Assembly (NCBI GenBank): GCA_015680905.1
Contig: CM027382.1
Location: 7,909,501-7,973,500, forward strand
Source of the DNA: Coptis chinensis
Taxonomy: Eukaryota; Streptophyta; Magnoliopsida; Ranunculales; Ranunculaceae
Reading direction: 5' to 3'
DNA: 64,000 nucleotides
A program made the translations under genes and the position numbers. This document shows, one piece after another, positions 21,536 to 32,140 of the stretch (position 1 is its first letter; every line of letters begins with the position of its first letter). A model generated the notes under the pieces. The model did no database searches, had not been told where the DNA came from, and saw only the letters and a list, made by a program, of their open reading frames with translations.

Positions 21536-21979
21536 TGGTGGCTTGATTATTCCGTTCGCAAAATTAGAACGAGACACGCGATATTTTATGCCGAATAGTG
21601 GCAATACTTGCATAATGGCTTTCGTGTGAGGGTTACCTGGTGTGCGGCATTCATTTCGAGTGGTAGTTACTATCTGAGTGGTTCATTATGTGAGGGGAGG
21701 CATGTGGATGTACATGTTCGGCGTTGGGAAGCGATTGTGGTAGCCATGGAAACTAGGTAAGACATAGATACAACATGAATTTTAGGGACACATAAAGAAA
21801 GCTTTAATTAATATAATTATGGTAATATGTTGGTTAATGATATATCTTTAGATAGATGATTGTATATGGTTTGGCAGAAGGGTGGGTCAAATTAATTACT
21901 TGTGCAGAGACGACTCACTCTGTAATTGAGCATGAAATGCGGTAAGTATAGAATATACTTGGCTGGTTATTAGTTTAGT

Positions 21980-22162
21980 TAGAATCTAAGGCGCCTCGTG
22001 GAGGAACTAAATGCTTTTTATTATGCGTATGGTTTGTTGTGTGGTTAGTGGGAAGTTAAGGCACCTCAGTGGAGGAACTACCTGCCTTAGTTATTGTACT
22101 TAAGGATGCTGTATTAGTCGTTGAAAGTTAAGGCGCCTCGGTGGAGGAACTAACTGCCGTAT
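21980..22162 (+). repeat. Three spaced repeats, GGC(G/A)CCTC-GTGGAGGAACTA
   Basis: The phrase TTAAGGCGCCTC-GTGGAGGAACTA recurs three times (near 21988, 22055 and 22128) with variable spacers, in the downstream part of the solo LTR. All three are also visible in copy B. Confidence 0.7.
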
Positions 22163-23228
22163 GGATTGTGTATATATTTGGTATAAGTATATGTTGTATT
22201 TTAGAGCTACTCACACCAGCATTTTTATAATGCTGACCCGATTTGCATGTTTGCTTATCGGGTGTGTTCTTTAAATGAACATAGTTGATAAGTCTTGACA
22301 GGTTTAGTGTTGAAGAAGATTGGTTGCTGCTTGTGGTTTGCGTTAGCGTCGCATTTCAGGATATGTTTTGTTTTCCCTTGTGGTGATATAGATTTTCAGT
22401 TGAGACAAGATTATTTGTAATTTCATTTGTAAATTTAAATAAAGAGTTATTGGAAAGAGATTTGTAACCTAATCTTATTTGTGAATTTTTGTAATGAAGA
22501 GGACTTTTGTTTACTTGAAATTTTTATTAGTTTTTAATTATCCGCATATTTAAACTGTTTATGGGTTTTTGGGAGTTAAGAGTGCGTCACACCTCGAAGA
22601 TCGAAGAGTCGGGAACAAATATTGTTTTTTCCGAATTCTGTCGAAAATTCGGGGTGTGACAGTTAATGCCACATGTGGATTTTCCATGGCACCTAGAGTT
22701 GTATATTGAATGCCACTTAAAGCACAATTTGGTTAGATAGAAGATATCATTAGAGATTGAAGAAGTATTTGATGGAAAGATAGAAAGCACATTGAAAGCC
22801 ACATATTATCATCATGGTTATGAGCATAAGGTTTGTAGGTATGGTAAGTTTCTATTGGTGATTTATATTAAACATGATAGGTAGATCTATTAGACTAATT
22901 CTATGATTTTGGTGGATTCATCTCTCCCAAGATATTCTCTCTCTTGATTCATATTCATATATTTAAATTAGTTTATTTTATGCATAGTTTAAATCTCAAA
23001 TCAAATCAACCATGTATTAATTATTACTTAGCCACATCACATCTTTTACTTGAATCCATTAAAGTAATTTAGATTAGAAATTTCTATTATAATCAACTAG
23101 TTATTTAGAATAGGATTGATACCTTGCTAGCCACTATACTAATCAATATTTAATAGGCTAAGTAAGATTTGCAAAATATACTTAACACAAACAATGACAT
23201 AAATAATAAATGTTGCGTGCTTTTTCAA

Positions 23229-23241
23229 TGGCGCCGTTGCC
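23229..23241 (+). other. Primer-binding site of Athila 1, copy A
   Basis: TGGCGCCGTTGCC, the classic Athila primer site complementary to tRNA-Asp, one base after the LTR end. The equivalent place in copy B (from 48446) reads TGGCATTCCATAG, which would no longer pair beyond TGGC. Confidence 0.85.
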
Positions 23242-23399
23242 CGCTCTAAATTGATTAGGTGATATAATATTTAATTTATATTACTTTATTTTATGAATTC
23301 ATATAGTATAAATTACATATTTAGCATAATTAGATTAATTTAGCATAATTCAATTAGATTTGCATAGTAGAAAGTATTTTCATAAAGTTTAGTGTTTGT

Positions 23400-24080
23400 T
23401 TAACAGAAAAGAACAGTACAGAAAACTTATTTATAAATTTCAAAAAATTCTGAAATTTTACAGAGTGGATCTGTACAGTATCGGTAATTTATTGAAATTT
23501 TTTCAAATTTTTAGTACTTGTATTACCTGGGTAACTAACATCATCTTTGCAGTACCCCATTTTCAGTTTTCAGGACGCAAGCATCTGTAAAAACAGTCAA
23601 GCAGAGTTATTTGCACATTATCAAAAATTCTAAATTTTTTATAGGAGGAACCTCGATTTGTCAGGAGCTTTCAGTAAAAATTTGAGTATTGTTTGACCTG
23701 TTTTGACCACTTAACTAGTTGGTTGTTTTCAGTGTGTTTCTATAGCTTTTCAAGACCAAGGTCTCTGGAAGAACAGTCGAGAAGAAGGATCTGTAAAACT
23801 CCAAATAATCCAACCTTTTTACAGAATCATCCCTGACACGTCAGGAGACTCCAGTAAAAATTTTGTGATTTTTAGTTCTATTTTACTTATTTATTCAATC
23901 GATTGTTTACAGTATATGCAGAAAACTTCTTCATTGGACTCTGCAGGATTAAACAGTACAGAAGAGGGACTTAGCAAGCTCCGATTGCTCTAAAATTTTA
24001 CAGACTACTTTCTAGATGTATCAGGTAGCTTCTATAAAAATTTCAAAATTTTTGGACTTGTTTTGCTTGCTGTAACAGTA
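23400..24080 (+). repeat. Four approximately 180-nt repeats in the gag leader (copy A)
   Basis: Imperfect units each contain an ACAGTACAGAA-like start, an AAATTTTACAGA middle, TCAGGAGCTTC and CAGTAAAAATTT. The CAGTAAAAA-type anchors lie at 23672, 23852 and 24032, exactly 180 nt apart, with a weaker first unit about 190 nt before. Copy B has the same array at about 48612-49290 with almost no changes. Confidence 0.75.
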
Positions 24081-24230
24081 AGTGCTTCTCTTCCACCGTG
24101 AATCCCCTGTTAGCGGTTTCATAATTAGCATTAATAGTTAGCATCATATAGTTTAATAATATAATTTAGTTAATTAAGTGCATATTAGATTATTTTATAT
24201 AGCTTTATTATCTAGTGCATGAAAACTTAG

Positions 24231-25946
24231 TTTCGTGATTCACCTCGTAAACGTTTAATCAGAAGAGCTAATTCTTGTAACAATCTTTCAATTCTGGTTT
24301 TGGAGGAGACCACACCATCGAACTCAGGATCTGAGTCTGAATCTGAAACACACACACCACTAGTAGGTTTAGAGGATACACCAGAGAGAGTACCATTAGC
24401 CGCCATAGCTGATCAAAGAACTCTTAGCACCTTGTTTCAACCTATCGCGGTTCAACCACCGAACTGCATAGTGATGCCCAACAATAACAATAACTATGAG
24501 ATGAAGCCCACCATTCTTAATATGTTGCCAAGATACTATGGCAAAACAAATGAAGAACCGTATAATCATCTGAGTAAGTTCTTGAGCATATTAAGTACTT
24601 TTAAAGCACCTCATCTTTCCCTTGAAGAGACTAGATTAAGGTTGTTCCCTTTGACTTTTAAGGATACCGCACTACGTTGGTATAGATCCCTACCCTCTAA
24701 TTCTATAACTACTTGGGAGCAACTATCACAAAAGTTTATGAAACAATATTACCCTTTATGTAAAACTGAAGCCATGCAATTGGCTATTTCAACCTTCAAA
24801 GGAAAACCTAATGAAGAGTTTCATACAACATGGGATAGATTTAATGATTTACTTGTCCATTGTCCACATCATGGTTTTGACATACTTAATATCGTACATT
24901 ACTTTATAAAAGGTCTTTCACCTATGAACCGTCAGTTAATTGAATCAATGAATGGAGGAAGATTTACTAGTCTTACTCCTGATGAAGCCTACACTTTTTT
25001 GCAAAACTTTTCTAAGAGTTCTAAGGATTGGGCCAATAGTAGTGACCATGAGGACATGGCACGGGTAGATGGGGGGATGAGTTTTAGTAAACCAGGTATG
25101 TATGAGGTTAAAAACGAACTCAATGAGAAACTTGAAGGTGCCATTGCTAGTTTAACCACAAGAATCGAAAACTTAAACAAGAAATTTGATTCATTCACTT
25201 TAAACCCTCCAAAGAATAATCAACCTCAACAAGCAATGAGTGTCAATCAATTTTGTGAAAATTGCCTTACTACAGATCATGACACCTCAGTTTGCTCTAT
25301 GTTTGTTGCTCAAGGTATTGATGATGTTTGCGCTTTTAATACATTCCAAATACAGGGTTATCAAAATAATTTTAGTAATAACAACAACTATAACCCAGAT
25401 CTTAGAAATAACTCAAACAATTCATGTAGACAGAATATGCCTCCACAACAAAACCAATATGGTTTTCAAGGTAATCAAGGGAACAATAGGCAACAATACA
25501 TGAATAATAGAGGCGCAGTAGCACCTTCTCCACAATATTACCCACAACAACAACAACAACAAACAAACATGAACAGAGAATTAGCCATAGATCCTATGGC
25601 TAATTACCAAACCCAACCCAACACCACAGATGAAACCATGAGAGCTTTAGCCACCAAAAACGAGAATGAATTCAAAAGAATTGACCGAAAAATTGATATT
25701 ATGGCTCAACAAATAACTCAACAGATGAGCCAACAATTCAATCAAATACTAGCTAGTCTAGCAGACAGACCCAAGAGAACTCTACCAAGTCAACCTGAAC
25801 AAAACCCTAAAGGTAGAAATGTTTATCAAGTTGAAACCACCCTTCATCCAAGACTCCACAGAGGGCGCTTAACTCAATATCTACCCTTAGGTCGAAAGAA
25901 AGTAGATAACAAAGTTGACATACCCGATTCGATGAAGTTGTTATAA
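24231..25946 (+). CDS. Gag of Athila element 1, copy A
   Basis: Structural protein that packages element RNA. The frame is open from 24231; I see no ATG before the core other than the one at 24219, which is followed three codons later by an in-frame TAG (24228-24230). The Gag core is clear: a Pro-rich start, ILNMLPRYYGKTNEEPYNHL, LFPLTFKDTALRWYRSLPS, TTWEQLSQKFMKQYYPLCKT, STFKGKPNEEFHTTWDRFNDLL and FIKGLSPMNRQL. Then a coiled-coil segment, a CENC-x(5)-HD-x(3)-C zinc-knuckle-like motif, a Gln/Asn-rich region and MAQQITQQMSQQFNQILASL. It ends at 25946 because of a change near 25899. In copy B that site is intact and the frame runs on into protease, so this end may be artefactual. Confidence 0.88.
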   Translation, partial: FRDSPRKRLIRRANSCNNLSILVLEETTPSNSGSESESETHTPLVGLEDTPERVPLAAIADQRTLSTLFQPIAVQPPNCIVMPNNNNNYEMKPTILNMLPRYYGKTNEEPYNHLSKFLSILSTFKAPHLSLEETRLRLFPLTFKDTALRWYRSLPSNSITTWEQLSQKFMKQYYPLCKTEAMQLAISTFKGKPNEEFHTTWDRFNDLLVHCPHHGFDILNIVHYFIKGLSPMNRQLIESMNGGRFTSLTPDEAYTFLQNFSKSSKDWANSSDHEDMARVDGGMSFSKPGMYEVKNELNEKLEGAIASLTTRIENLNKKFDSFTLNPPKNNQPQQAMSVNQFCENCLTTDHDTSVCSMFVAQGIDDVCAFNTFQIQGYQNNFSNNNNYNPDLRNNSNNSCRQNMPPQQNQYGFQGNQGNNRQQYMNNRGAVAPSPQYYPQQQQQQTNMNRELAIDPMANYQTQPNTTDETMRALATKNENEFKRIDRKIDIMAQQITQQMSQQFNQILASLADRPKRTLPSQPEQNPKGRNVYQVETTLHPRLHRGRLTQYLPLGRKKVDNKVDIPDSMKLL

Positions 25947-27041
25947 CAAAAGATAAGGAAAAGGCGGTTGAAACTAAAAACCAAAAGAGCGGTAACCTAA
26001 AAAAATTCCACCCGCACCATTCCCTCCCCAGGTTAAAAGATAACAAAAAAGGAAGCACAATATAATGAGATCATGAATATTTTTAAAAATCTACATATCA
26101 ATATTCCTTTTTAACGCAATTAAAACAGATACCTTCATATGCAAAATTTATAAAAGACCTAGTAAAGAAGAAAACAAATATTCCTAAAGATGCTTTTATT
26201 GCACAAAGTTGTTCATCCTTTCTACGAGAACAAAGCCGTGTAGTAAAACATAAGAACCCGGTAGTCCCAACACGCGTGTAGAATAGGAGAGGATTACACC
26301 GATCAAGCATTATTGGATTTAGGTGCTAGTGTAAATTTGTTACCTTACTGGGTTTATAAACAACTAGGGTTAAAGGACTTGAAACCAACAAATGTTAGAC
26401 TACGTTAGCGATAGGTCTATTAAGATTCCACGAGGGGTAATAGAGGATGTGATTATCAAGGTCTCGATTTTTATTACCAGATTGATTTTATAGTTCTTGA
26501 CACTTTACCTACAAATGGAAACCAAATTCCTATCATTTTGGGTAGACCATTCTTAGCAACAACAGAAGCTCTAATAAATTGTAGGAATGGGAACATGTCT
26601 ATCACTTTCGGGAATATGAGAGTAAATGTAAACATATTTACACTATTTAGAAACCCTGATGATGATACGGAAAAGATGGATGATCTATGTATAGTACACA
26701 CAATAGCTAATAAACGTTTTAGAAACACTCACCACAAAGATCCATTTTTATCATGTGTCTCACAATTAGGCATGAATTATAACAAGGATAATATTATACA
26801 CCATATTAATACATTGCTAGACACTGGTCAACCTCATACAAAAATAGAAGACATTCGAGCATCTTTATGTCAAGCTACTTTTAATCGTAGATTTATCAAA
26901 GATTTAATTAAGATGGCTAACTCTCTACTAAAATGTATAGGTCATGCATGGAAAAGAAGGAAGATAAAAAGAGCAAAAATCGGATTACAAACAAGTTTTA
27001 AGTCTAGGGAATCTGACTATAAAAGACCCACAAATTTATAA
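25947..27041 (+). pseudogene. Aspartic protease part of Athila 1, copy A (shifted)
   Basis: Continuation of the gag-pro frame but broken by at least five small changes (25899, 25930, 26114, 26225 and about 26405-26470). The protease motif DLGASVNLLPY is visible near 26320. From 26538 the frame is open again (PIILGRPFLATTEALINC, the conserved second protease motif, through to 27041). No RT, RNase H or integrase follows. The changes relative to copy B nearly all sit in CAG or CTG words. Confidence 0.8.
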
Positions 27042-27525
27042 AATTAATTACCTAAGCTAGTTAGGGGGGTAACCTTAAGCTTCCCCCCTCTATGTCGGCT
27101 GGCAACATTAAATGTAGCGCTTATGGGAGGCAACCCAAGTAGTTTAAATAGATAGTTTAATCAGTAGCTCATGACAAGGAAATCGAACTGAGAAAATAAA
27201 TGCGTACCTGAACCTGTGTTGAAGGTATAAAGTAAAAAAACTCAACGAATTCTTGAGCTTTTTATATTATCATTCCAACTGTGAGTAGCTTTCTCCAAAT
27301 CCAATTCAAACAATGATAGAGGACTAGGGAAGTTCCAATATAACCAGGAAAATTAACCCAATTCATGCAAAGCAAAAGAGGGAGAGTGCGATAGATTTTG
27401 GAATTCGAGTTAAGATAGGAGTTGAAATCTACCAAATCCGGGAAGTCAGTAGCTTCAATGACATGACTAGTAGAGACGCGGAGCACTTCGAAAGTTTTTC
27501 TATAAAGCTATATTTTGTAGCGTCT
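27042..27525 (+). other. 3' non-coding part of Athila 1, copy A
   Basis: Contains a G6/C6 near-palindrome (27062-27088) and the TATGGGAGGCAACCCAAG phrase that I associate with the non-coding part of Athila elements after their reading frames. No polymerase remnants and no 3' LTR are seen; it ends at CGTCT, where Athila 2 starts. Confidence 0.6.
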
Positions 27526-29389
27526 TGATAAGCACCCAAACAGTAATATTAAACCTCGGTAGACACAAAGCATTTTGGTCAATTATGCGGTTTAATAATC
27601 ATGTAATAATTATATTTTCGCATACTTTTGCGGGTTTCGCAATTAAAATGAAGATAGCGATAAAACATGCATCAAAGTATGTGAATATCGGGAATATTTG
27701 AGTTTTCCCACTGACCTCGTAAAGCCGGGTTTCCAAAAGAACGTAACCGTCGCGAGCGGGCCCACATATGAAGAAGCGAGAAACTTCCGATGCTCGATCG
27801 GATAAATCTAGGTGCCGACGTTGGCTAGTGAAGTCGCCAAGTACAAGAATGGGAATATTGGAATTCCCGCCAATCCTCAAAAAAGCCCAAACAAAGCCCC
27901 GACTCAGAGTCAAGTTTCCAAAAGAACGTAACCCGCGTAACGGGCCCACATATAAAAGGCGTGAAACTTCCGGCTCAAATCGGATAAATCTAGGTGCCGA
28001 CGTGGGCTAGTGAAGCTGCCATAGCGACCGGCTTAATTTAACTCGCAAGGGACAAAAAGTAGTAAAACGAAATTCGGCGCCGCCGGACACACTAAGTGGA
28101 CACACCAGGCCCGTGAAGGCATGATGAGTCAAGATAGGCGGGTGGCAATTGATGGTTTCAAATTGATACCATCTGTCAAGAAAGAAGACACGTATCAATT
28201 CAAACCTGGTGGTTTGAATTAACATAAGCTAAAAACAAAACATTAAAATGGCAAAAGGACAAAAACTTAAAACCGTTGAAAACAAAGTTTGGTTTCGAAC
28301 CATTCAATTAGCAAAAGAACAAAATCTTAAATATTCACGGGTCACTTTTGTATTGCTTATATATATGAAGGTTTCGCCTTCATTAGAAGGCCTTCAAAGA
28401 TTTTCATGCTTTAGCTTCCGCCAATTTAGTTTCTTTCGGTTCTTACATTCGTCATTTTTTATTTATTTGACTTTTTAATACGAAGTTATTTTACCTTAAT
28501 AAAGCTTTTATTTCTTTCCTTGTTTAATTTCTGTCCGCAATTATTTACTTAATGTATGTTAAAGTTTTATTATTCCTCCTATGATGATGAGCTAATCCCC
28601 TTCGGGGGTGGTTATGCCGCCGCTTCGTGTAAAATCGGATTGCTTTCGTTAATATTCTAGAATCACTACTTAGGAATTAGACATAGAATTAACATCCGGT
28701 CCCAAAATGACCGAGATCTGACAAAGTTGGAGTGTCGATGCTCAGATGAGCGGTCTGTACGACCTAAAATGTCTTCGCGACACTCTGCAGTGTTGTTGCG
28801 ACTCTCCAATTCGTCCAACCTGATGTGAAACGTACCGGGGAGCAGAAATAATATACCGGAGATGAGGTATTATCGAAACTCCTTATGCTAGTGAAATGCA
28901 CCTAGAGATGTGGGCATGCACTGGGGATCAATACCGACGCGTCTCTCCTAAAATGAGATCTAACTAGAGATGTAGTGATTTAGTAATAAAACGCTGAAAA
29001 ATGATTCTTGCATGAGCATGATTAACTCTCTCCTCCCTCTCTACTTTTATTTACCTACATATAATCGCCCGTAGTAATTTATATTATTTGCATTACCGTT
29101 ATTTTAATTAAAACCAACTAAAAGAAACCTAAAAATCCTACTCACCTAAAGTTGTAACTCCGGCCTGGAACCTATCCGAGCCCTAAGGTTTGGACGATCC
29201 CTTTACTCGACCTATCCTACCAATCCCACGTGAGTAAGGTAACTTTGACTAAAACGCGACGACTATAACGGACGTTGGACTTTGGACTTTGGACTTGGAT
29301 CGTGGACCTCGGACTTTGGACTGGACTCCGGACTTAAGGAAATAAGTAATCAAACCAATAAACGTGCCTAAAAAGCGTTTTTTTATCAA
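27526..29389 (+). repeat. 5' LTR of Athila element 2, copy A (1864 bp)
   Basis: Starts TGATAAGCACCC and ends TTTTTATCA, just before TGGCGCC at 29393. A TATA box (TATATATAT) is at 28358-28366. The ends resemble the Athila 1 LTR in layout but not in sequence, so this is a different family. Near the 3' end is a GGACTTT repeat run (29268-29340). Confidence 0.85.
29268..29340 (+). repeat. GGACTTT/GGACTTGG short repeats at the LTR 2 end
   Basis: GGAC-rich heptamer-like repeats (GTTGGACTTTGGACTTTGG and onward, about nine GGAC units) some 50 nt before the LTR end; also in copy B (about 54500-54560). Confidence 0.7.
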
Positions 29390-29392
29390 AAT

Positions 29393-29410
29393 GGCGCCAC
29401 AAGACGCCAA
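29393..29410 (+). other. Primer-binding site of Athila 2, copy A
   Basis: TGGCGCC followed by ACAAGACGCC; copy B has TGGCGCCGCTGC, closer to the tRNA-Asp-type Athila site. The difference lies in CG/CHG words. Confidence 0.7.
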
Positions 29411-30780
29411 GGACTCGACTTAACGTAATAACCGGAATACATCCATAAAAGCCCCTCCCTTACCTCATCATCTTTTTAATTGTCATTTCACATACAATAC
29501 TAACTATTTACCGTAATTTTTTCTACTAACAAATAACCGTGGAGCCAAGTTTTGTTTATCTTCATTAAGACATCTAAGTACTCCATAGGAATTTGAAGTA
29601 CTAAACATTAAAAAGAGTCTCGGACGAGATCAATTAGTAAACAAGTTTTAAACTAACCTCGAGTATCAACACCTGCGGTTTTCAGGTACAGCCACTTTCC
29701 TTTTTCATTACTCTTTTTGGGCTCTTTGGTCCCCGCTTTTTTTCTAGTAGCATAAGCTCGAGAGTAGTCGATCGCTATACGAGGAATCGCGGGACGCTTC
29801 GTGTTTCAAACTCTTAAACTCCTCAAACTTTGTCGGTGATATTATTCGCTATAACCTGTTTTACCTCGTATATTTGTATGTTAACATGAGAACTCGCGGC
29901 ATGTAAAGGTGGTTCGACATTACATATTCACATTAACACAATATGATTCAAATATATTTTGATATACGCGTAGTTTCAAACCACCGCTTTAGAATATTTT
30001 TGTATGTGTATGTTACATCAATTCACGCATTACCGTATTCAATTGCATGAGTTAGTTCTCGACATTCCCCTAGCTCACGATAACTTACATATAGTTGCAC
30101 GATAGGCACTATAGATTTGCATGAGTAGACTTTAACGTAAACTAGTATATGTTAGTTAGTTTCTATTTCTAGCATTTATCGCTTTTAATTGCATGTTTCT
30201 GTAATCACGCCTCCATAATACACTAATTACGTAAATAAAAAAAAAAAATAAAAAAAAATAAAAAAAATAAAAAAAAAATAAAAAATCATCGTGAATTAAA
30301 AATTTCATCTAAATCATCTTAATAACACCCCCGCATAATACACCATCATAAATCATCATCCTATTCCATCGCCTAGAAACTTGAGAAAAAAAATCGAGGT
30401 TGCCTAATTCAAGGAACGAAAGCAAGCACTTAACAACCTCCCTCAATTTCTCTCGTAATCCTCGGGTCGGCCGGAATATTCACATCGCTATCCTAGCTTC
30501 CCCTCGCCGCAAAGTTAGCAAATGTACTCGTGAAAACGTGCTTAAATTCCTCCTTCCTAACTTCTAAAACCTCCAGCCATTATTCATTCCTTATGAGCAC
30601 TAAATTAAAATTCATATTTGTATGAGACTACGGTCCGGTAAACATAAGGAATTAGAACTTACATATCATCGCCGAAAAATACAAGAAACAACTGCTTATG
30701 TTATCTCCTAGGCATAGTTCCTCCTCTCAGAATCAACCTCGTCGGCCAAACATCTCCGCTTTCCATTATCTCCTTTAATT
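29411..30780 (+). other. Gag leader of Athila 2, copy A, with A-rich tract
   Basis: About 1.37 kb of leader without credible ORFs. At 30237-30286 is an A/T tract of A7-A10 runs separated by single T. The rest is conserved with copy B (54640-55990) but holds no recognised element. Confidence 0.6.
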
Positions 30781-32140
30781 ATGGCTGAAGAAAACCTCAC
30801 AAATGGAGAAACCCCTTTCGATTTCTATATCGCCCTACAGGAAGGACTCGCTTCCTCGCGATTAAACTCGACGCGATTGTAGGTGATTTTCAGATTCCGC
30901 CAAACATTTTCGGTTTGTTACCGGTTTACCATGGTTTGTAACCATGAAAACCAGATAATCATCTTCGGCCGGATGCAACAAGTAGTCACCACTTTCCGCC
31001 ATCCCGACCGCTACTAACTAACAAGTCTTGCTTAGGTTGTTCCCCTTCACCTTACCGATAAAGCTTCGCTTTGGCTTGGACAAGCCGCAATCCATTGACA
31101 CACATGGGCCAAACTTGTTCAAGCATTCATGATAAAGTTCTATACTCAAAAGAAAACTACAGAAATGCTTCAAAAGATTCAATTCTTTTCGCCAAAGACT
31201 CGTGAATCCTTTTTCGAAGCGTGGAGCAGATTTATCGATCTACTTAATGTCCCCATCATCAACTCGACACCTGTATTAGTCCGTTTTCATTTTTTAATGG
31301 CCTCTGACCATCAAAAGGAAACATTAGATATCATGAACGGCGGGTGTTTCATGGACAAGGGCGCCATCAAGCATACACTTTTCTTGAGAAACAGCCTCAC
31401 GAAGCACCCATCGGGGAAACACCGATTCTTCTAGACCTTCTAAAGACACTCCTACCAAAGTTACGCCTATGTTCGAGGTCAAACCCGATCCGAATTAAAA
31501 CTCTAATCGAAGTCTGGCGAACAAAAAGGTCGATGCTCTTTCAAGACAATAAAATGAACAAAACCCAAACAGTCATGGTCGCCAACGCTTCCCCATGCCC
31601 TCTTTGCTTAAGTCCCGAAAGACGCCGATTCTTATTGTCCTTTGGTATATGAGTGTCCTCCCCCAACCTTCAAGAGGTTTTGGCTTTCAACATCCCTAAC
31701 GCACCTTTGGCGCACAACATCCGAATTTAGCTTGGGCAACCCCCGCCCAACAACAAGCTCCTCCGTGTGGCAACAACGCTCGCGCACGCACCACCTAAGG
31801 AAACTACAATTCCTATCGCCAAGGAAATCCTCCACAATTTCAGCAAGGGCAAAATAATTTTCCCAATAACGCAAATATGGGATACCAAAACAACCGCGAA
31901 CCTTGTTCCCGCTTAACCAAGGATATGGCTACCAAAATCAACCCAGAATAATAACCGCGGAACTAGTTCCCCGCCTCCTTTGGTATTAATCCATGTACCG
32001 ATAAAACGGCTGAAACTTTCCCCGACATACATGAATCAACGAATCAAATCCTAGCTTCTATCCAACAGCCTCTCCAAACCGTTAGCTCAGATAAAGTCAA
32101 AAGGGCGGTTCCCCGCCAAGCAGCTTCCAAACCCTAAGCC
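30781..32140 (+). pseudogene. Gag of Athila element 2, copy A
   Basis: Starts with ATGGCTGAAGAAAACC (MAEENLTNG). The gag core is recognisable across frames: LFPFTL-like VPLHLTDKASLWLGQ, then TWAKLVQAFMIKFYTQKKT, EMLQKIQFFSP, ESFFEAWSRFIDLL, and MNGGCFMDKGA. A Gln/Asn-rich tail follows (NQGYGYQNQ-type, better seen in copy B). Several stops and frameshifts split it; compared with copy B most lie in CG, CAG or CTG words. Confidence 0.78.

Larger units (their letters stand above)
19012..22661 (+). mobile_element. 3.65-kb solo LTR nested in the Athila 1 LTR (copy A)
   Basis: Begins TGTAATGCCCG and ends GGGGTGTGACA, with the 5-bp target duplication GTTAA on both sides (19007-19011 and 22662-22666); the Athila LTR resumes exactly after it. 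There is no coding region and no second terminal repeat inside, so it is best read as a solo LTR left by recombination, probably of a chromovirus-type gypsy element judging by the TGTAATGCCC..GTGTGACA ends. Inside it are a TGGGCC array, a W-box cluster and two sets of short tandem repeats, listed separately. Confidence 0.85.
18045..23227 (+). repeat. 5' LTR of Athila element 1, copy A, interrupted by a solo LTR
   Basis: Starts TGATAAGTGCTC and ends TTTTTCA, one base before the tRNA-Asp-type primer site at 23229. Removing the nested insertion and one target copy leaves about 1.53 kb, normal for Athila LTRs. A TATA box (TATATAAG) lies at 18583-18590. The plus-strand orientation agrees with the gag that follows. 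No matching 3' LTR is found in the unit. Confidence 0.85.

Noticed and set aside
27526-29389. 3' LTR of Athila 1
   Set aside because: It starts TGATAAG like LTR 1 but differs in sequence and is followed by a primer site, so it is the 5' LTR of another family.
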